21,784 nt of DNA. Origin: Verrucomicrobiales bacterium (GTDB taxonomy: Bacteria > Verrucomicrobiota > Verrucomicrobiia > Verrucomicrobiales > DEV007). This document shows, piece after piece, positions 6,598 through 16,600 of this stretch. The DNA lies in contig JAKISY010000078.1 of the NCBI GenBank assembly GCA_021648365.1, positions 1-21,784 on the forward strand, given 5' to 3'. Under the pieces are notes generated by a model. The model did no database searches. It was not told the DNA's origin and saw nothing but the letters and a program-made list of their open reading frames with translations. A program made the position numbers and the translations under genes. The number at the start of each line of letters is the position of its first letter. Position 1 is the stretch's first letter.

Positions 6598-7896
6598 TTA
6601 CAAACGATTGATGCCGAGGCTGGCGGGTTCTGATTTTCTCAATACAGAGGGGATGAGTCCTAGGGTGGCGACGAGGATGAGGGTCATGATGCTGTAGCCT
6701 AACAGAATGGCGTCGAAGGAACTGAGTTGCCGAGCGCCAATTTGCCAGTTGTCGCGCAAGATGCCCACTTGTAGTATCCATGCGGGGATTAGACCAGAGA
6801 GCGCGACTCCTGAAGTTTGAAAGATGATGAACATGGATGAGGCAACGGATTTGTTTTCTTGAGGCAGGATGCCGAGCAGCTCACTGGTCATGGCGATGCC
6901 GATAGCTCCAAGAGCCGAGCCTAGGAGGAAGTGCATGGCACACAGATGAGCGACTAACATGGATGGCGGGAAAAATATTCTAAGCAGAAAACCCATCAGA
7001 GTGAGCGCTAACATGACGTGGCAGGCGGCAAAAACTAAGCGAGGTCCATGTCGGTCGACAATGCGCCCACCGACAAACATGCCTAACATGCTGCCGATCA
7101 AGGTGATGTTGGAGAGTAGGATGATACGGGTAGCAGAGAAGTCTAGCACGCGTTTTTCAACCATAGCGAAGAGGGCTGCGGCGCCTGCTGTGAACAAGCC
7201 TAGGAGGAATATGTAGGAGCAAAAAGCGGCGAGGTTTTTTACGCGGAAGACTTTGCTGATGACGGTGAAAAAGGAGGGGTCTGTGTTTTTTCGATTTGGG
7301 GGTTCGAGTTCGGGGATGCGGTGATAGGTGAACCAGCGCAGCATGAAGGCAAGCGCTGCTAGGGCAAAGATGCCTTGATAGACGATGATGCCAGAGTGGA
7401 TCGATAGCAGCCAGGCATAGGTGATCGAGAGGGTGAGGGAGACGGTGCTGAAGCTGAGACGCAGGCGGCTAAAAAAACGTCCACGAATAGCTGCGGGGAT
7501 GATCGGGCTGAGCAGGGAGAACCATCCTGCTCCCATCAAGGAAGAACAAATGGCAGCTAGTACGATGCCGATGACGATCACGCTTTCTGATGAAGAGCCA
7601 AAAAAGGCGCCGATCGAGATGATGCTCCAACCGAGGATGCCGATGCTTAGACCGATCTGTCCTAGGCGTTTTTTGCCATAACGATCAGCGAGGTAGGCGG
7701 CAGGTAGCAGCAGGATAGCATTAGTGAGGGGGATGATCGCCAGGTAGATCATGGTGTGGACGGCGGTGGCTCCGATGGCGGTCAGGTAAAGCAGCAAGGT
7801 GCCGTTGACGATGGTGCCGAGTGCGACGATGGCGAGGCACTGGGTCAAAATGATGTTGCGCAGGGCGGCTTTTTCTTCTGTGGGGCTCAAGGTCAT
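6598..7896 (-). CDS. Major facilitator superfamily transporter
   Basis: A 432-residue polytopic inner-membrane protein with about 12 hydrophobic segments in two halves separated by a charged loop (around residues 190-220). Motif A is seen as DRYGKKRLG at 71-79 and its second-half counterpart GGRIVDRHGPR at 276-286, both classical MFS. No residue pattern reveals the substrate. It is divergent from the Cys-rich precursor gene across 186 bp and upstream of the SGNH-like ORF on the same strand. The ATG at 7896 gives a short charged N-terminus before the first helix, as usual. Confidence 0.88.
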   Translation of the reverse strand: MTLSPTEEKAALRNIILTQCLAIVALGTIVNGTLLLYLTAIGATAVHTMIYLAIIPLTNAILLLPAAYLADRYGKKRLGQIGLSIGILGWSIISIGAFFGSSSESVIVIGIVLAAICSSLMGAGWFSLLSPIIPAAIRGRFFSRLRLSFSTVSLTLSITYAWLLSIHSGIIVYQGIFALAALAFMLRWFTYHRIPELEPPNRKNTDPSFFTVISKVFRVKNLAAFCSYIFLLGLFTAGAAALFAMVEKRVLDFSATRIILLSNITLIGSMLGMFVGGRIVDRHGPRLVFAACHVMLALTLMGFLLRIFFPPSMLVAHLCAMHFLLGSALGAIGIAMTSELLGILPQENKSVASSMFIIFQTSGVALSGLIPAWILQVGILRDNWQIGARQLSSFDAILLGYSIMTLILVATLGLIPSVLRKSEPASLGINRL

Positions 7897-8082
7897 CGGG
7901 CGGTGAACAATGGATAATGGATGGAGAATAAAAAATAACTAAAACGGATGTAAGTTCTTGGGTTTTGAGGTCGTCCGTGTTGTAATGGTTGGATTAGGCG
8001 GAAGTGGCTCAAGCGACTCTGCTCTGCTGATACTGATAAGGTCTGAACTCTAAACTGAATTAAGTATATAACTCGAAAAAAT

Positions 8083-8517
8083 ATGAAACAAAAACAAGAA
8101 TCATCGATTCAAGATCAATCACGCCGCGACTTTTTTAATAAGCTGGCAGTGGCTGCTGGAGGCGGAGTGCTACTAGGCGCTGCTGGAGTGGCAAGTGCTG
8201 CAGACGAGGAAAAGAGCCCGCTGCTCAGTGGTCCGAATACCTGTAAAGGTCTGAACACTTGCAAAGGCAAGGGAGCAGGTGGCAAAAACGATTGTGCCGG
8301 ACAAGGCGCCTGTGCCACTGCGGAAAAACACAGCTGTCACGGACACAATGCGTGTAAAGGTCAGGGCGGATGTGGTTCGAGTGCTGGAGAGAATTCCTGT
8401 AAAGGGAAAGGTGAGTGTTCGGTTCCTTTGAGCAAGAAAACTTGGAAAAAAGCGCGTAGAGCTTTTGAGAAACAAGCTAAAAAAGCGGGGATCAAAGTGG
8501 GGCCTGCGCCTAAGTAG
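8083..8517 (+). CDS. Cys-rich bufferin-like RiPP precursor with Tat signal
   Basis: A 144-residue exported protein. Residues 13-20 (SRRDFFNK) with the following hydrophobic stretch and AxA-type end (ASA, 37-39) form a twin-arginine signal. The mature part holds nine Cys (54, 60, 71, 77, 85, 91, 97, 106, 112) in repeated NxCKGxxxC blocks, all C-x5-C pairs. GKNDCA and HSC echo the DUF2282/BufA1 bufferins. The tail (113-144) has 11 Lys/Arg and one acidic residue and looks like an amphipathic helix. The downstream DUF692 and DUF2063 genes mark it as the substrate: in known MNIO systems Cys are converted to thiooxazole/oxazolone-thioamide groups that bind copper or other metals. The metal and modification here are inferred. 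Shine-Dalgarno is not evident. Confidence 0.8.
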   Translation: MKQKQESSIQDQSRRDFFNKLAVAAGGGVLLGAAGVASAADEEKSPLLSGPNTCKGLNTCKGKGAGGKNDCAGQGACATAEKHSCHGHNACKGQGGCGSSAGENSCKGKGECSVPLSKKTWKKARRAFEKQAKKAGIKVGPAPK

Positions 8518-8534
8518 GGTATTTACGTAAATTT

Positions 8535-8575
8535 TCTGCTGTCAGCTGCGAGGGTATTTGGCAGCGGATTTTTTT
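8535..8575 (+). terminator. Intrinsic terminator after the precursor gene
   Basis: A 10-bp stem (two G-U pairs), TCTGCTGTCA (8535-8544) with TGGCAGCGGA (8559-8568), is followed by seven T (8569-8575). It begins 18 bases past the precursor stop and before the maturase genes. It should raise precursor over enzyme expression if read-through is partial. Confidence 0.7.
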
Positions 8576-8584
8576 GTGTGTGGA

Positions 8585-8667
8585 ACAGCTTTTCAAGCTG
8601 TCGTCGGAGCACAGGTTGTAAACCTGTTCTACATTTTGGAATATCGGAACACAGGTTACAAACCTGT
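8585..8667. repeat. Three short palindromes, ACAGxTT-N3-AAxCTGT type
   Basis: Perfect 7+7 hairpins: ACAGCTTTTCAAGCTGT (8585-8601), ACAGGTTGTAAACCTGT (8611-8627) and ACAGGTTACAAACCTGT (8651-8667). The last two are each followed by TCTACATT, so they form a direct repeat of about 25 bp at 40-bp spacing. They fill the gap up to 15 bases before the maturase ATG. I believe this is a dispersed intergenic repeat family. Confidence 0.8.
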
Positions 8668-8682
8668 TCTACATTATAAAGC

Positions 8683-9633
8683 ATGGAAGTGGCAAAAAGA
8701 TTAGGGCATGAAAACCTTGGGTTGGGGCTGGGGCTGCGCACGCCGCATTTCGAGTATATCCTTAAAAACCGGCCGAAGGTGGATTGGTTTGAGATTATTT
8801 CGGAGAATTTCATGGACAGTCAAGGGCGTCCGCGTCATGTGCTGGATCAGATCGCCGAGCATTATCCGTTGGTGATGCATGGGGTGTCGCTATCGATCGG
8901 TAGCACCGACGCTTTGAATTTTGACTATTTGGAAAAGCTCAAAAAACTCGCCCTAGAGATCGATGCCAAGTGGGTGTCGGATCATTTGTGTTGGACGGGG
9001 GTGGCGGGGCAGAACTCTCACGATTTGTTGCCGATTCCCTTGACGGAGGAGTCATTGGCTCATGTGATCGAGCGCATCGATGTGGTGCAGGATGTGATGG
9101 AGCGATCTTTTGTGTTTGAGAACCCGAGCAGCTATGTCGGTTTCACCGGATCGACGATGAGTGAGTGGGAATTTTTGAGTCGCATGACGCAGGCAACGGG
9201 ATGCGGTTTGTTGTTGGATGTGAACAACGTCTATGTGTCGGCGCGCAATCATGATTTTGATCCCGAGGAATACATTCGCGCGATTCCTCATGACCGGGTG
9301 GTGCAGTTTCACCTAGCAGGGCACACGGATTGCACCACCCATTTGATTGATACCCATGACCATCCAATAATCGCTGAAGTATGGGCTTTGTATCGCTTGG
9401 CGCATGAGCTAACCGGTGGGGTTTCGACCTTGTTGGAATGGGATGCTAATATTCCGCCTTTTGAGGAACTGCATGCTGAGGTGTTGAAATCGAAAAGCTA
9501 CCTCCGCGGCGAAGGCGTGCAAGGTCCTGTGGCGGAATGGGAGCAAGAACAAGCGTTGAAGGCAGAGGGGAAGGATAAGCTTGTGGCAGTTTCGCCACAC
9601 CCGCTGCATCATTCGGTAGTGGAGGTGGAATGA
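8683..9633 (+). CDS. bufB: MNIO-family RiPP maturase (DUF692, BufB-like)
   Basis: A 316-residue member of the multinuclear non-heme iron oxidative enzymes (DUF692/PF05114, MbnB and BufB relatives), TIM-barrel proteins that oxidise peptide cysteines using two or three Fe ions. Conserved blocks are FEIISENFM (36-44), HGVSLSIGS (66-74), SDHLCW (99-104), ENPSSY (146-151), LLLDVNNVYVSARNH (176-190), FHLAGH (209-214), DTHDHPI (223-229) and LLEWDANIP (250-258). The His, Asp and Glu in these supply the metal ligands. LGLGLGLRTPHFEYIL near the N-terminus fits the family start, supporting ATG 8683. The DUF2063 gene overlaps its stop by 4 bp. The likely substrate is the Cys-rich protein at 8083. It acts in the cytosol. 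Confidence 0.93.
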   Translation: MEVAKRLGHENLGLGLGLRTPHFEYILKNRPKVDWFEIISENFMDSQGRPRHVLDQIAEHYPLVMHGVSLSIGSTDALNFDYLEKLKKLALEIDAKWVSDHLCWTGVAGQNSHDLLPIPLTEESLAHVIERIDVVQDVMERSFVFENPSSYVGFTGSTMSEWEFLSRMTQATGCGLLLDVNNVYVSARNHDFDPEEYIRAIPHDRVVQFHLAGHTDCTTHLIDTHDHPIIAEVWALYRLAHELTGGVSTLLEWDANIPPFEELHAEVLKSKSYLRGEGVQGPVAEWEQEQALKAEGKDKLVAVSPHPLHHSVVEVE

Positions 9634-10541
9634 AAATGAATACTGAAGCAAAAGAAACGGCACCGGATCTCGATCGAGTGCAACGCTGGATGCAGGCAGT
9701 GATCACGCACCCTGACGGAGTCTTGAGTGGTGCGGACGGGGAGGCGGCGCGTGCGTTGATCGATGCGGGGCGTGGAAATTTGGAATCGGTGGTGACACGG
9801 TCAAGGTCTCTGGATGCGGCGGATAGATTGGCGATTTACGCTAACGCTTATTATGCGCGCCTGATCGAATGTGTGGGCGATGTCTACCCTGTGCTTAAAC
9901 GCATTTTAGGAGATGAGGTGTTTGATAGTTTTGCTTTTGATTACTTGCAGACCTATCCGTCTAAGCGCTATTCCTTAAATTTACTTGGCGATAGTTTTGT
10001 CGATTTTTTGCGTGAGACGCGACCTGACTCTGAAGATGAGCAAGAACAGTCGGACTGGGCGGATTTGTTGATTAACTTAGCTATTTTGGAATGGATCATT
10101 TACGAGGTGTTTGACGGGCCTGGAACGGAAAAGGCCGCGATGCTGGAGATGAGTGATGTGGAGGGCATTGAAGCGCAGCAGTGGTTGCAGATAGCGCTGC
10201 AAACACCGCCTTGTTTGAAGTTGGTGGCATTGGCTTATCCTGTGAATACGATGTACACCGCCGTGCGTGCCAATGAGGATGAATTGGAGGTGGCTTATCC
10301 AGACGCGGTGGTGAGTTATGTGGCGATTTCGCGTCGTGATTACATTGTGCGTAGGTATGATCTGACCCATCCGCAGTATGAGTTGTTGCAGGTTTTACAA
10401 GCGGGCGGAACGATAGGGGCGGCACTGGAGGCGTGCATGCAGGTGGTGCCAGATGAGGAGTTGGATCAGTTGCTGGTCGATGTGCAACAGTGGTTCTCTC
10501 TGTGGACGGCAGAAAGGTGCTTTTTTCAGGCGATCAGGTGA
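9630..10541 (+). CDS. bufC: DUF2063 maturation partner (BufC/HvfC-like)
   Basis: A 303-residue protein whose N-terminal half carries the BufC/HvfC DUF2063 signature YANAYYARLIECVGDVYPVLKRILGDEVFDSFAFDYL (from residue 70) and SKRYSLNLLGDSF. The C-terminal half is the less conserved domain. In MbnBC and BufBC pairs this subunit binds the precursor and presents its Cys-containing core to the MNIO enzyme. ATGA overlap with bufB indicates translational coupling and a stable complex. A second ATG lies 6 bases in. It is the last gene of the cluster; no DoxX-like bufD follows, and the next gene is on the other strand. Confidence 0.9.
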   Translation: MKMNTEAKETAPDLDRVQRWMQAVITHPDGVLSGADGEAARALIDAGRGNLESVVTRSRSLDAADRLAIYANAYYARLIECVGDVYPVLKRILGDEVFDSFAFDYLQTYPSKRYSLNLLGDSFVDFLRETRPDSEDEQEQSDWADLLINLAILEWIIYEVFDGPGTEKAAMLEMSDVEGIEAQQWLQIALQTPPCLKLVALAYPVNTMYTAVRANEDELEVAYPDAVVSYVAISRRDYIVRRYDLTHPQYELLQVLQAGGTIGAALEACMQVVPDEELDQLLVDVQQWFSLWTAERCFFQAIR

Positions 10542-10575
10542 GATGGGTATGGCGGAGACAAGGTGGGTGATAAGT

Positions 10576-10607
10576 GTGCAAACAAAGCGGCGTCAAGCCG
10601 CCTGCAC
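10576..10607. repeat. Nested palindrome between convergent genes
   Basis: Outer arms GTGCA (10576-10580) and TGCAC (10603-10607) enclose a second stem GCGGC (10587-10591) and GCCGC (10597-10601). It lies between the stops of bufC and the giant TPR gene. It may slow transcription from both sides, but no T tract follows on either strand. It looks like another dispersed repeat. Confidence 0.5.
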
Positions 10608-10627
10608 TCCAAAGGATGCGCGGTGAA

Positions 10628-13600
10628 TCAGTCTTTTGGGGTGAGCCAAACTTGATTTTCTAGGGCTTGTTTGGCGAGTTTGAATTTTGAGTGGTCGCTT
10701 GGTAGTAGTTGGTCGAGGATGTTGGAGGCAGGGGTGACATATTTGCTGCGTGATATTTTCTTGAAATGTTCTTGTCCTTGCTCTGACATCTCCGGATTCC
10801 AGTTTGCTGGCGCCGGTTTTCCTGTTACGAGTGCGGTTAAGACGATGTGGGTGTGGCTGAGGTAGATTAGCTGATTGTATACTACGTCGCCAAGCAGGGT
10901 TTCAAAATAGATTTGGCTGGCTTCTTTTGCCCATTTGATTTGCTGAGGGTTCATGGTGCGAAGTTCAAGAACGATGCTACGAAATAAACTGGCGGCTATT
11001 TGTTCGACTTCTATTTTGTAGTGCCATTTATTGCCTTTACTGCTGGTAGTGGCGATCCGGCGCATCAGTTCTTTTAGAGGTTCAGTATTGCCACGTAGCG
11101 CTTGGGCGCTGGCGTAACTAGCGAGGGGTTGGATGACGGGATGAAGTAATTCAATTTTGGAGGGCAGTGAGGAGATTTCCTCGATTGAACTTGATTGGAA
11201 TTGTTTTGCGAGAAGGGGCTCTAAAGCATCGCCACCTTGGCAGTGATGACTGATATATTGGATGATTTTCTTTGTGTTTTTGCTAGTGCCCTTGGGCATG
11301 GCGAGGAATTCTTTGGCTAAGTTTGTCACGCGTTTTTTGCGCAATTGTTTTTGTTGCGATTGCCTTGATCGGGGATCAAGGGGGGCTGCAGTGATCATGG
11401 CGGCTAATAAAATTCGCTGCTCTTGGTTTTTGATCGTTGGTAAAAATCCATCCAATTGCTGATCAAGTTTTTCTGTGTAGTAGATCGCAGAAGCTCCGCC
11501 GACAGTGCGGTTGCTTAGGGACTTGAGTTTGTTGATATTGTTTTCTGTCCAACGCAATGCTAAGTCGTGCTGTTGATGCAGGATCATCAGAGATATGGCA
11601 GAGGTGCTAGTTTGCAAGGCAGGTTCATGGAGCTTAATCAATTGCTTAGCTTCTTTAGTATGTCCAGATTCAAGCTGCAGCGAGAGCATGGTCAATACGG
11701 GACCTAGCTTGGGTTGGAAAGGGATTTTTTCAGGCTTTTCTAATCCGTCAAAGCGGCTTTTGTGATTCCAGGCAGCGATGTAGTTTTTCACTGCGTTTTT
11801 CCACCAGGGTTTGTCACGTGGCATGCTTAGCAGGGCATTGTTCACAACGGAGAGCTCCCAGCCATTGAGGGGGGCGTCGTGCATGACCAGTTCGGTGATT
11901 TCCTCGATGATCCGCTGCTGGAGTTTTTTGGGACAGTTATTTGCTGCGCGGTAGAGGAAGTGGCGAGCTAGGCAGGCTCGCAGGTTGGGTGAGAGGGTTT
12001 TGGAGTCTAAAGCCTCGTTGGCTCTGGCGATCCAGGCGTCAGGATTAGCCAGATTTTTGGCTGCTTCGGGCAGATGTGGGTAGGTAGTGAGCCACAGGCG
12101 ACCTGCCATGGCGAACTCGCGAGCGAGCACTTCTTTGTCGGCGAGTTTATCGGCGAGTTGGATGGCGGCCACCACTTGTTGTGGATCACGAATGGCGCGG
12201 AAGGTTTCGTAGAAAATGGGTAGGAATACGCTGGTATCGCCCCAGTTTTTTTGATCGGCAGGCAGAGCTTTGCGTAGTTCGGGAAAAAAGAGATCGAGAG
12301 CTAGTTCAGGGAGTTCGCCGTGCTGACTGATTTCCCAGTGGTGGGCGAAAAATTCATCTAAGCGATAGATGTTGGACCAGGTAAAGGAGAAGTTTGGAGG
12401 AGGATCGTTCCACAGGGTATCGCAGAGTAGCGCGACGGGATGCCAGTTGGTGGCACGTTTACTAGAATAATGAGATTTGGAATCCGATGATAATTTGATG
12501 TAATCATTTGGATGATAAATAGATGCTTTTTTGCAGTATTCACGGAAAAAAACGGAAGGGTAAAGCCAGCCGTTGTCATCATTGTCCATCCACTCGCGAT
12601 TGCCAGCCATCACTTCTTGGTCGATGAGCTTGCAGGCATGGTCGAAGATGGATCGTATCTCCTGCGTGCTGGAGGCTGTGTTCATTTTGGTGACGATTTT
12701 TCTTATGAAGTCTTTGCGTTTGGGGGCGATATCTTTGGCGGAAGATATTTTGGTGAAGCTGGAGCTGAGAGCTTGTGATAGGGAAGGTTGTGCGAATTTT
12801 GAGAAACCTGGTTTGAAGTGTTTAGAAAAGTCCTTGGAACTAGAAGACAGGGATACCCCGAAAGCCAAATAGCGAATTTGTGACTCTAGTGTGCTTGCTG
12901 ATCGGTTGAGGATGCTGGAAAATACATCTAATGTTTGAGGTGGAGCTGCGGAAAAAAAGGTGTCCAGCTCCTTTGTGGATTTGCTTTTTAAGGCTCGTGC
13001 AACTGGATAGCTTAAAAATCTATAGAGTTGTTCTTTGTTCATATCTGGTCCGTATTTCACAAGTTCGATCCAAATTGGCATAAGGTTTAAAGCGGGTGCT
13101 GATTCTTTTGGACGTTGAGCGGCGTGATTCAGGGCTGTAGACGAAAGCCGAGCAACATGGTCTTTCCTTACTCTTTGGGAGGGCAAGTCATTTAATTCTA
13201 AAAGAACCTGATGCCAGCGCCCCAGTTTTCCGTTTTCTAGATTTATTCGAAGGGCACTGTAAAAAATTTCTTCTTCGATGTAACGTTTTTTTGAATCTTT
13301 GATCGCAATAATTTTTTTAAGAGTTTGGGAATGAGAAGCTTTGGAGAGTGCATCTCCGAGGTACTGGCCAGCAAACTGAATGTGCTGAACGGATTGTATA
13401 GCTCGTCGTAGGGAGTTTGTATCAGGAAAATCTGCAGCATTCAGAGTCTTGGCAGCTTCTAATCTACGTGTATTCTCTTCAGGCCATCCTACTGCTTTGG
13501 GGATATATTCTGAAGTTGAATCGAAAAGCTGTAAAAAGACAGACCTGGCGACCCATTGTAGCCATTTGGGCTCCGTCGATATACTTGCCAAGAAGGGTTC

Positions 13601-16600
13601 GAATTGATCCCCCATTTTTTTGTCAAAGCGCTGATTGCTTTGTTTCAATAAAATCATTTTCCAGTGTTGGCGTAAAAACTTCTGAGCTAATTCAAATGCT
13701 CCAGCTTTAACCAGAATGACGAATATATCCCCGTGGCTGTGCAATTTGTCCTGAAATGTTTCCAATAGTAGTTCGGCATCTTTTATGTTGTCGGAAGCGA
13801 TTTGAAGTTTGAAAATGCTATCGATGAACTGTGATATCTGCTTAGTTTGGTTTGTTCTAATATTATGGTTATTTTCTTCAAGGAAAGCTGAACGGAACGC
13901 CGCTGAGAGATGGTTGATAGTTTCAGGTGGAATTTCCATTGGAGGGCCGGAATGGTATCTGAAATGTTTATAAAGTATGGAATTGGCAAAGCGTTGAGGG
14001 ACATTGTTGCCATATAGATCCCACGCTTGCGCTAAGGTCTCGGTTGAGATATCGAGTGCTCTGTCATTGTTAGATGTTTTTACATGGTAGTAGTATAACC
14101 AGTAAGTCAGGATTAACCGCAAATTCACAGGGGTTTTTGGGGGCTGGAGAGCAGAATGAAGCCTCTTAGAAAGTGCTTCGTCGAGCGTTCTGTCGTCTTT
14201 TTGTTTTGCGATGAGGGCGATTTGGATGTCTTTGGCAAATTCTGAGTATTGAGTGTTGTTTTGAGTCCACTCTAGAAGAGCCTCTCGGAAGGCGGAAGAC
14301 TGTGAATCGAGGATATCCGAAAAGACGGGTATGGCTAAGGCGGAAAGGTGCTCCGTTTTGAGCAATACTTTAATTTTAGATAAATGTGCTGACAGAAGTA
14401 TGAGTTTGTCTGCATTGAGCTTCATTTTAAACTCTTGTTTGAGTGTGCCGTTCATTCCCATTAAACTGAATATGGGAGGGAGTTTTTCCGAGGTGAAAGC
14501 CTGGTGAGCAAAAAAGTAGGCGCTGGAAAACGGGATTCTGTATGTGATGCGGCCAAACAGACGTTGCGAGAATGGAGTTTTATCCAGCCTGATAGTTTTC
14601 TTTTGCACTAAAGATTCGCCAATAATGGCTGCGTTTTCAAAAGCTGAGTAGGCTTTATTTAAATCGTAAGGAACCGCCATGATGATGGTATTAGCGATAT
14701 GCTCTAGGAATTGATTTGGCTTGATGTTTAGGTCAGAAATAGATTTGGCAGCGATGATTTTTTCAATTTCAACCAAAGGGCTATTGCCAGACTGTTGTTG
14801 TAGCCAAATTGCGGTAGTTCGCAGTTCATTATCAGAAAAATGATTGGGCTCGGTGAGGTTAATGAGATCGGATGCGAGCAGCGCGATCTCGTATTGTTTT
14901 TTAGCAGGGAGTTGCTTGATACCTTTGATGGAGTTATGAAATACGAGCAAGGTCTGAACTTGTGTATCTTTAGCTAGGTTAGCGCTTAGTAGTTTTTCTC
15001 CAAAAGTTTGAGCTGAAAGTGTTTTTTTCTTAAGCAGATCTAGTTCTCCTTTTTTACTCTGCCAATGGCGTTTCACCCGCGCCAGAGTTTCGCTAACGAT
15101 GGAGCTGGATTTGCTTTTGGCGGTGAAAAGTTTGGGGTATTCGGATTTTGGGAAGGTGTCGTAATTGGCTAGATCACGAGTGAGGTAGGGGTTGTCAAAT
15201 AAGGCGAGTAGGCTCGCGGAGTCGTTGACTTGCATGCCACGTGAGATTTTGGCGGATTGGATAAAGCTTTGCTTGTTTTGCAAACCGTAGTGGTGTGCGG
15301 TTTCCAGAGCGTAGAATCCGGTTTCGGGGAAGGCGGTGAGGGATGCCAGTAGCCCGACAAAGTATTGCAAACGTTGTTGGCTCGGGTCGGATGATCGGCG
15401 TCCTAGTAGGTTAATGCGAAGGTAGGTGGAAATGAGTTCTTTTTGTTGTTTTGGATCTCCAATCAGGCGCAGAGCTATTTTTTCAATGAATTTGACCAGG
15501 GAGTCATGACCTTGACTCTGAGCCAGCGCACGACAGTATAGGGTTGTCCATTTTTGGTAGGTGTAGGCATTCGCCTGTTCGCCGAGGCGAGCGATGATGA
15601 AGTCTTGCCAGGGAAAGTTTTTTTCCACAGCTGGGCGCAAGGCGAGGGCACGTAGAATGACGGCGTTGATGATATTTTTATTGATCTGAACTGCGGCTGG
15701 GTTGTTTGCATTTGATGTCATCACTTTTTTGTCCAGCAAGTGATCGGCGAGTTGCGTGAATTGCTCATCTGGGCAGAAATACAAGGGGGAGAGGGTTTTG
15801 ATGACGAACTGAGCTTGCGATGCTGCCTCGGTCGCTGGTGAGTCTGCAAATAGGCGGGGAATTTCGAGCAGCTCAGGTTGCTGGTGGTGAAAGGCGTATT
15901 CAATAATCCACAACAGTGGTGTTTGGGCGCTGTACTGCGGCACGGGGTTGTCAGGATTTTTCCAGCGGAGCTTACCTTGATTAAGTTCTTTGTTAGGATG
16001 TTGCGCATTTCCTAGCAGTCGGTAAATATTGCTTTTGTGCAGTAGGGCTTTTTGACAATAGGGCAGTAGTTCGGAGTCGGGCTTTTGAGTCTGTGCATTC
16101 AATCGAACTAATGAGGCGAAAGCTTGTTCGGATTGAGTTCCTGTTTCGATCTGCTTGATCAGTAGCTGTCGCAGTAGATCAATACGTTTGTGATTAGAGC
16201 TGATGTAGAGCAGCAGGTGTTCTGGTTTTTTGGGCAGGTTCTTTTTCTCCTTGCTAAAAGGATCGTAGTTAAATGGGTCTCTGCCTTGGTCAGTAAGGGT
16301 GGGGTAGTTGATTTCGCCGTCGCGGTGGGCTTGGTTGAGCGATTGTGCCAACTGGGTGCTCCAACGGTATTCGCCGGGGTCGGCGAAGGGGTCAGCAATT
16401 GCGATGGGAGAGTTGGCATCGACCTTGGAGAGTTGATCAAAGGTGGTTAATAACCACTCGGCGACGTCGAGCCTTTTTTTCATGCTTTTGTAGGGCAGCC
16501 GAGCTAGAGCTTGCAGGGCGGTAACTAAATGGGGCAGGATGTCCTTGTCTTGAGCTAGCAGGCGCAGTTGGCTGCGTGCTTTGTCGGGTTCCGATTCGGC

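Noticed and set aside
8065..8072. TATATAAC as a -10 box for the precursor gene
   Set aside because: It would leave almost no leader before the ATG at 8083, and no matching -35 was seen; too weak to list.
8115..8475. Minus-strand open frames (67 and 100 codons) opposite the Cys-rich precursor
   Set aside because: Their composition mirrors the Cys/Gly/Lys codons of the real gene, and they lack motifs or start signals.
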